Source: Silene conica (Eukaryota; Streptophyta; Magnoliopsida; Caryophyllales; Caryophyllaceae). From it: 64,000 nucleotides of DNA. A model generated the notes under the pieces. It was given only the letters and a program-made list of their open reading frames with translations, did not search any database and was not told the DNA's origin. The position numbers and the translations under genes are program-made. The stretch spans positions 9,782,614-9,846,613 of the forward strand of contig CM055320.2 of assembly GCA_029255685.2 (NCBI GenBank). The letters run 5' to 3'. The number at the start of each line of letters is the position of its first letter. Position 1 is the first letter of the stretch. This document shows, piece after piece, positions 57,940 to 64,000 of the stretch.

Positions 57940-59530
57940 CCTAGATATAGTTTTTTACGGAGTAGATACATCTTTTTACTTGACGGAGTAGATACATTTT
58001 TTTACGTAAACCTAGATACATTTCTTTACGCAGTAGATACATTTTTTTTTTACTTTTTTATATAGACCTAGATACATTTTTTTAACGGAGTAGATACATT
58101 TTTTTACTTAAACCTAGATACATTTTTTGACGAAATAGATACATTTTTTTACTTTTTTACACAAACCTAGTTACATTTTTTGACGGGGTTGATACATTTT
58201 TTTTTACTTAAACCTAGATACATTTTTTGACGGAGTAGATACATTTTTTACTTAAACATAAATACATTTTTTGACGGAGTAGATACATTTTTTTTACTTT
58301 TTACATAAACTTCGTTTTTACGGAGTAAATACATTTTTTTAAAATTTTTTTCATAAACCTAGATACATTTTTTGACGGATTAGATAATTTTTTTTTACTT
58401 TTTTAATAAACCTATATACTCCCTCCTATTCCGAATAAATGTCACATTTGCCATTTTCGTCTATTCACCTAATTGTCACATATTCCATTTTGGGACATTG
58501 TTTATACTTATTTTATTCACTCAAACCCACAATAATACCCCACCTTACCCCACAACACTACTTATTTTAATCACCTCTACTCACAATAATAATCAATAAT
58601 ACATTCCCTCTCTCCAATCTTCCCACCCCACACATTACTTTACATTAAACAAATTAATTCCTTAATTCCCGTTCCCAACCCGAAATGTGACAATTATTCA
58701 GAATAGGAGGGAGTACATTTTTTGACGGAGTAGATACAGTTTTTACTTTTTTTACATAAACTTAGATACATTTTTTTGAAGGAGTAGATACATTTTTTTT
58801 TGAAGAAGTAGATACATTTTTTTACTTAAACCTAAATACATTTTTTGACGGAGTAGATACATTTTTTTTTTACTTTTTTACATATACCTAGATACATTTT
58901 TTGACGGAGTAGGTACAATTTTTTTTTTACTTAAACCTAGATACACTTTTTGACGGAGTAATACGTTTTTTTTAAAAAAATTTAACGTAAATCCAGTTAC
59001 ATTTTTTGACAAGGTAGATACATTTTTTTTACTTAAAACCTAGATACATTTTTTTAAATATTTTTTATATAAACCTAGTTACATCTTTTGACGGAGTAGA
59101 TACATTTTTTTACCTTAAACCTAGATACATTTTTTTTTACGGAATACAAACATTTTTTTTACTTTTTTACATAAACCTAGATACATCTTTTGACAGAGTA
59201 GATACATTTTTTGACCTTAAACCTAGATACATTTTTTTTTACGGAATAGATACATTTTTTGTACTTTTTTACATAAACCTAGATACATTTTTTGACGGAG
59301 TAGATACATTTTTTTTACTTAAACCTAGATACATTTTTTAACGAAGTAGATACATTTTTTTACACATTTTTTGACGAAGTAGATACATTTTTTTTACTTT
59401 TTGACATAAACCTAGATACATTTTTTGACGGAGTAGATACATTTTTTAGTTACACCTAGATGCATATTTTGACGGGGTAGATACATTTTTTTTACTTAAA
59501 CATAGATACATTTTTTTACGGAGTAAATAC
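57940..59530. repeat. Minisatellite GACGGAGTAGATACATTTTT
   Basis: Roughly 40-50-base units made of GACGGAGTAGATACATTTTT and a TTACTTAAACCTAGATACAT part, interrupted by the Stowaway insertion at 58419-58713. Confidence 0.95.
58419..58713. mobile_element. Stowaway MITE
   Basis: Starts CTCCCTCCTATTCCGAATAA and ends with its inverted copy TTATTCAGAATAGGAGGGAG, with TA at both sides (58417-58418 and 58714-58715). 295 bases, no ORF. Inserted inside the minisatellite. Confidence 0.95.
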
Positions 59531-59699
59531 CTTAAGATACTCCGTCTGTAATCTCCGCTTCTCGGAGAATCGCAGTTTGTGTCATAAATAACCACCACTT
59601 AAATAACATTACAATGTAACAACGTGGGAGTGCAAAAGAGCTTGTTAACAAGAGACAAACAAAGAGCCCATACCGATGATAATATTAAACAAGACACAC

Positions 59700-59837
59700 C
59701 TCTTTGAATTATCTTCAGAATATGATTCCCAGGAATGATGGTCAAGGATACTTATATCCTCGAGCTCAGCTATAGTAAGTAGGTATTGGGTGAGCTTTAT
59801 GAGTTCCTGATCACTTTCCCGATTCGCATGCGCCTTC
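59700..59837 (-). pseudogene. Captured exon-like fragment
   Basis: On the minus strand, an acceptor (atttcag) is followed by 138 bases open in one frame and then a donor (AGAG|gtgtgt). The frame encodes 45 residues starting KAHANRESDQELIKLTQYLL and including TIAELEDISILDHHSWESY. It is compositionally balanced, unlike the surrounding A/T-rich repeat. I do not recognise the source gene. Confidence 0.5.
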
Positions 59838-60004
59838 CTGAAATTTAAAAGGTGGAAGAAGTTCTAATGTACTAATGAACTAGTGTTTAGCTTGATTGGT
59901 TTAATTTAAAATTTAATCTCAGCCTTTCAATTAACTCTCATCTAATGGAGGAGAGTCGTTCTCACCGTATGCACCGAATGATCGTTCTCACCGGATCTTG
60001 CCTC

Positions 60005-60860
60005 TATATATATATATATAAATTTGTATTTATGGAATGCGATTGGAATAATATAAATTTTTACGTAGTATTTTCAAGGCTTTTTATCAACTGCCGTGTA
60101 GGACTGTGCTAATAGATTAAGAAGTCACATCAGCCAATTTGGCTACTGCATACGAATATATGAATAATGTTCTGAGAGACGTCTTTCGCTAGTTTAGTGG
60201 GAGACATAGTATAAAAAATAAGGAAAATAGAAAATATTTTTAGCTTGTGAGAAATCTCTCATTAACATTATCAAAAGAGCGTCTTTCTAAAATTTTTGTA
60301 AAAGAAATACATGATAAAGAAGTAATGAAGTTGTCACCAAGTTTTATGGTTACTTTGAAGAATAGGAGTTCACCTTACACACTTGATCAAGCCAGCACAA
60401 AGCAATTTTGACTAGAACGATTAAAGGCCTGTTAATTGGTCCCTAATCACTCTAAAGAATGAGCCTCGCAACCTTAGGAATTAGACATCCGAAAATCACA
60501 GATTTTGAGTAAGAGGTAAAGGTATTAGAAAATATTTTTATTAGACACTTACCCGCTTGCACTAATGACGGTCTTTACTAGATCAAATCACACGGCCTTC
60601 TGCTGCCACGACATCCCATTTAGAGATTTTGTTGTAGCCTTGTATGTCACGAATGATGCCTAGGAGCCATGGTGATTAAGATAAATGAAGACACCAACCG
60701 TTCTATTCGATACGGTTGTTCCATACTTGTATATCAATAATGCTTGTTTTTTTTACATATCTTTAGTTATATATTACAAAAAAATGATTATAAAAGTTTG
60801 ATTTAATAATGTATACTCGCCAAAACAATTTAACATCATCTTACACAACTATCATTTACA
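60005..60860. other. Intergenic DNA
   Basis: No gene recognised. Mixed AT-rich sequence, perhaps the 5' remains of the LINE fragment that follows. Confidence 0.4.
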
Positions 60861-60879
60861 TTATGTACTTTGTTTTTTT

Positions 60880-61140
60880 GGATAGCGGTAAAGTATCCCT
60901 AAATTACACGGAGGCTTTAGCAAGATTGTGAGCAACCTTGTTGAGACCTCTAGGACAAAACTAATACAAATACAATGAAAAAGAGGAAGAAGAGCAACGA
61001 TGTCCAAAATAACGCCTTTGACCTTGATGGAAGATATCTCCATTCCCGTAATTTGAAAGATAAGTTGTAGGCAGTCAGACGAGATGTCCAAATGACGGAT
61101 CTGATTTGAAGTAGGCATTAAAGATTCTTCTGACTTCTGA
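60880..61140 (-). pseudogene. LINE-type RNase H (RVT_3) remnant
   Basis: Minus-strand frame CLQLIFQITGMEISSIKVKG then ILDIVALLPLF, followed after one frame change by FVPRGLNKVAHNLAKASV and a stop. The ending (…RGLNKVAHNLAK) is the characteristic C-terminus of the RNase H domain of plant non-LTR retrotransposons. Only about 85 codons survive. Confidence 0.75.
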
Positions 61141-61181
61141 ATAATGTTCCAAAAAATAAAAAGATAAACGTAAACGTACAA

Positions 61182-61689
61182 TTATATGAAACATGAAAAG
61201 TATGATAGATTAGTTCGTGTTGCTTCTGACAATGTATAGTTACAAACTAGTGACCTCTCACACGCTCTCTTTCTCTCTCTTGCTCTCTCACTTGCTTCTT
61301 GTTAAGACTATCCCCAAGCAGAAGGTCAAATTAATCGGGTTACCAAAATTTTTCCTCTTAATCACACCTTATTAATCTTGACCCACTTTCACCTTCTCAA
61401 GCAGAACGTCAGACCTAGATCACTAATTCAATCGTTTTTTCATTTTCTAATATTTCCAATCATTTACCATATTCATTATCCCACCAAAACCTCTCCTACC
61501 TTTACAATTATTATTTACAAAATACTGCAATCAATAGAAATACGAAACATGGAAGGTTACCAATATTCACCATGACTCAACTCAAGGTCATCAATTGCTC
61601 CTATATAGTTCAACATCACCCTAAACACCATTGTTTAGACCAAAAATTGTCATTGAGCTATTGGGCCCATAAGCAATCTCAGAAACAGC
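61182..61689. other. Intergenic DNA with a CT-rich tract
   Basis: CT-rich sequence at 61256-61300, otherwise nothing recognised. Confidence 0.4.
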
Positions 61690-62045
61690 AGCCCACCAAA
61701 GAGGCCGATACCTATCCAGAAAAGAGTCGTTGGAAGGAGAAGAATAAGTAAAAGCCCTAAAAGCATATTCTCCTCAACTCACTCCTATATTCCCGGAGCT
61801 GACCAGGACCAGGACCAGCTGACCAGGAGTCCAAAGCTTATAAAAGGGATAATTAGGGCATTGTGTGATTCATTCATTTTTACATTGTAATTTTATATTT
61901 ACGCACGCAAACAATTGTACTCAGCTCAAAACAGCGACCATCCTCGAAAATAGTGAAAAAATCTCGTCACCAAAATCTCTCGTGTCATTCTTTGTCCTTT
62001 TCGTTCTTTGCATTTATTTTTACGTAAGCTCTCATATTGGTTGAC
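61690..62045 (+). other. LTR-like segment
   Basis: A higher-GC block with a TATA-like TTATAAAAGG (61839-61848), followed by transcript-like T-rich sequence and a tandem GGACCAGGACCAGCTGACCA stretch. It resembles a solo LTR of a Ty3-type element. No partner LTR or target duplication was found. Confidence 0.3.
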
Positions 62046-62616
62046 ACTTTGACTCACAAACACAATCAATTGACCCGGTAGAAATTTTACCAAAACAACC
62101 ATCAATTTACTAATTAATTACGTCATTAACATGACCCAACAAGGTCACAACCCGATTGGTGACCTTACTTGAGCATGGTCTAAAGGGTGTAAGTTTGTCA
62201 CCTTACTTCTGGACAATCTTTCAACTAGTGAATTCCGAGCGACAGAAAAAATTCAGCTGCAATAACAAAAGTAATTTACTGTTTAATGACTGGAATAGCA
62301 TTTTACGTGGGATAAAATGGGTCTTTATTAGTCAATTCTCTAATGCTCTTCAACTCTGAGCTAGGGATAAAGCCTAAAAAGGTTATTTTTATTGTCACTG
62401 TTAACTCTATTCTCCATTGTTTTGCAGGATTTGATTGGATTATTAACAGCTTTTTCCCAAAGTAAAGGTTAATCATTAGAATGGTCTAACATGTAGGGAA
62501 AGCATACCATAAACTGATGAGAATATTTGCATTATTCATCTTGTATTTTGACCAACGCGAGTACACTATATTGGCGTGTTACTCCGACTCTTCAACCTGG
62601 TATTGTGCCCTACGCG
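62046..62616. other. Intergenic DNA
   Basis: No gene recognised. Confidence 0.4.
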
Positions 62617-63157
62617 TAGGGCCGTTAATGAGACGAGATAGCTCGCGAGCAATTCGAGATCGGCTCGGTCAAAACTCGGTCAAAGCTCGGCTCGTGTGAA
62701 CTCGACTCAAGCTCGGGCTCGGCTCGAGAGCTTAACGAGTCAAGCCGAGCAAAGGCTGGCTCGACTCGAAAAGCTTACGAGCGGCTCAAACATTTGAAAT
62801 TACATAAGATATTAATCATATTTTATAAAAATATGCTCATATTTTATAAAAATATTTTATCATTATTATATCTTTGTAGCATATATATCAAATATCTTGT
62901 TGATTTGCTAAATATTTTTACATAAATTCTTCGAACCTTGTTATTGAAAATATCGGAAGGAAAAAAATAAAATAAATATAAACAATTTTATATAGGCTCG
63001 ATTTTGCTCGAGATCGTGTTAAAGCTCGCAAACTTTGTAACGAGCGCATTTTTTTCAAGTTCGGGTAAGATGCTCGAGCCCGAGTTCGAGTTTTGGTAAT
63101 CGAGCACAAGCTGAGCAAGGCCAAGCTCGGGCTCGGCTCGGCTCGTTAACACCCCTT
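62617..63157. mobile_element. hAT-like element, GGCTCG-rich
   Basis: The left end TAGGGCCGTTAATGAGACGAG is matched by the reverse complement of the right end, AAGGGGTGTTAACGAGCCGAG. Flanks CCTACGCG (62609-62616) and GCTACACG (63159-63166) look like a decayed 8-bp duplication. Both subterminal zones are rich in GCTCGGCTCG. The core is AT-rich with no transposase. Confidence 0.65.
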
Positions 63158-63796
63158 GGCTACACGTGTCAGAGTGTTGGACAGTGGACACTGCTATTTT
63201 TGGTGAATTTTCCTATTTTTGTGGTCTAAATTAAATTGTCAAAGTATCGTGTCGTATGATCACCGATACGTATCTGACATGCGACACGACAGTTAAGTGA
63301 AGTGTCAAAGTAACATTAGTTTTAACTTGAACTCTAACAAAATTATGGCACAATGTAGGTATCACACATGATACTAAGCTCTTGTTCTTTTAGGTTCAAT
63401 GGAATTGAGTTGAGCTCATTTGATCTAGAGTGAATCGAATTTTTTTGAAATAAGTAAAATTGAGTTAAACTTAACTGAAATGAGCCGAATGAAAGTTGAG
63501 GAGTGAGCTAGTTTCGGTAAGTTGTTTTGAGAGAGACGTGAGTACGAGTACAAGGGAGCCATATTTGGGTTATGTAGAGCTAGAAGCTCGATAAACAACC
63601 CAATTGGGCTCGGTTTAGGTGGTGTCATTTCAAATTTGGAATTAAATTTGTGTCAAGTTGGTCTATTAAATTCATTATCAGTTTTGGGCAACACCATATA
63701 GAGGAAAAACAATCTGGTTTACAAGTTTAAGGAGGTTTCATCTTAAAATCAATTTGTAATGGGTGGAACAACTCCTTAGTTTATTTGATAGACAAC
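63158..63796. other. Intergenic DNA
   Basis: Includes a GTGTCG/CGACAC-rich patch at 63175-63310 similar to the small inverted repeat at 15738-15843. No gene is seen. Confidence 0.4.
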
Positions 63797-63868
63797 TCTA
63801 CCCTCTTTCAGCAAGCCTCCTTTGTGACGGGTATATTTATCACAAACTTGCGACACGTCAAATACTAC
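63797..63868. mobile_element. Truncated copy of the 20140-20329 MITE
   Basis: CAAGCCTCCTTTGTGACGGG then ACAAACTTGCGACACGTCAAATACT matches one inverted end of the 20140-20329 element. It stops where the LTR begins. Confidence 0.6.
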
Positions 63869-64000
63869 TGTAACATCCCAATATTTCGGGACTTAGAAGT
63901 TTAAAGATTTTAAATTCAAGTTCGAGAAATAATTTATATTTCGTAATTTTTAGAATTCCATTTAAATAACTGATTAATTTATGTGAGAATATTTTAAAGG
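63869..64000 (+). mobile_element. Start of an LTR retrotransposon (Ty3-type LTR), runs off the window
   Basis: TGTAACATCCCAATATTTCG is the form (TGTAACAYCCC...) with which many plant Ty3/gypsy LTRs begin. The remainder is outside the window, so domain content is unknown. Confidence 0.5.

Larger units (their letters stand above)
57594..60004. mobile_element. Large TA-flanked element with 45-bp inverted ends
   Basis: The left end ATTTAGGATCGGGTGAGAAC then GAT-AT-ACGGTGCATACGGTGAGAACGA is matched by the reverse complement of the right end, GGCAAGATCCGGTGAGAACG then ATCATTCGGTGCATACGGTGAGAACGAC. It is about 2.4 kb. It contains a tandem array (57940-59530), a nested Stowaway MITE and a captured exon-like sequence. 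TA microsatellites flank both ends. The organisation recalls TA-flanked Mutator-like (TAFT-type) transposons that insert in TA repeats. No transposase is seen. Confidence 0.75.

Overview
This is nuclear DNA from a flowering plant. The genes have many short exons with GT-AG introns, intergenic DNA is AT-rich and full of MITEs, hAT, Mutator-like, Helitron, Stowaway and Copia elements, and the recognisable proteins are plant forms. A eudicot is clear. Caryophyllales (for example the spinach/quinoa group) is only a weak guess from the style of the repeats (TACGGAGTA-rich blocks).

Layout. (1) 0.4-5.4 kb, plus strand: a three-exon gene for mitochondrial ribosomal protein mL43, with two large introns. 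Intron 1 carries an old internal duplication. (2) 5.4-10.7 kb: unidentified coding remnants, a frameshifted mTERF-like pseudogene with a perfect hairpin, an interstitial telomere-type repeat, and two foldback elements. (3) 10.7-19.0 kb, minus strand: a complete 13-coding-exon eIF2A gene (517 aa), with a hAT element (8-bp target duplication) in one intron and a fresh 170-bp tandem duplication in another. (4) 19-21 kb: MITEs. (5) 21.1-32.7 kb, minus strand: a complete 18-exon gene (600 aa) for a membrane-anchored C2-GRAM-VASt protein of the BAGP1 type. (6) 36.7-38.2 kb, minus strand: an intronless 499-aa STP-type sugar/proton symporter. (7) 38.3-46.4 kb: MITEs, a second hAT element, a long (AT)n tract and about 3.4 kb of a 98-bp satellite-like repeat, part of it in a five-monomer higher-order arrangement. 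(8) 46.5-53.0 kb, minus strand: a possible small gene of unknown function. Its putative first intron holds a very young Ty1/Copia element with identical 136-bp LTRs. (9) 53.05-55.04 kb: a decayed Helitron with recognisable ends and a helicase remnant. (10) 55.2-60.0 kb: a chain of elements with inverted ends, all embedded in TA/GA microsatellites. They share an end motif with the start of the 98-bp array, and one holds a captured exon. (11) 60-64 kb: a LINE RNase H remnant, LTR-like segments, a GGCTCG-rich hAT-like element, and the beginning of another LTR retrotransposon running off the window.

The host genes are ordinary housekeeping or transport genes. mL43 and eIF2A both serve translation but in different compartments, and nothing suggests that the neighbours act as one pathway. 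I see no operon, CRISPR array, tRNA or rRNA. The interesting material is in the mobile and repetitive DNA: the microsatellite-embedded element family, the higher-order 98-bp array, the intronic Copia insertion and the exon capture. Exon boundaries were derived by hand from GT-AG sites and reading-frame continuity. UTR ends are estimates.
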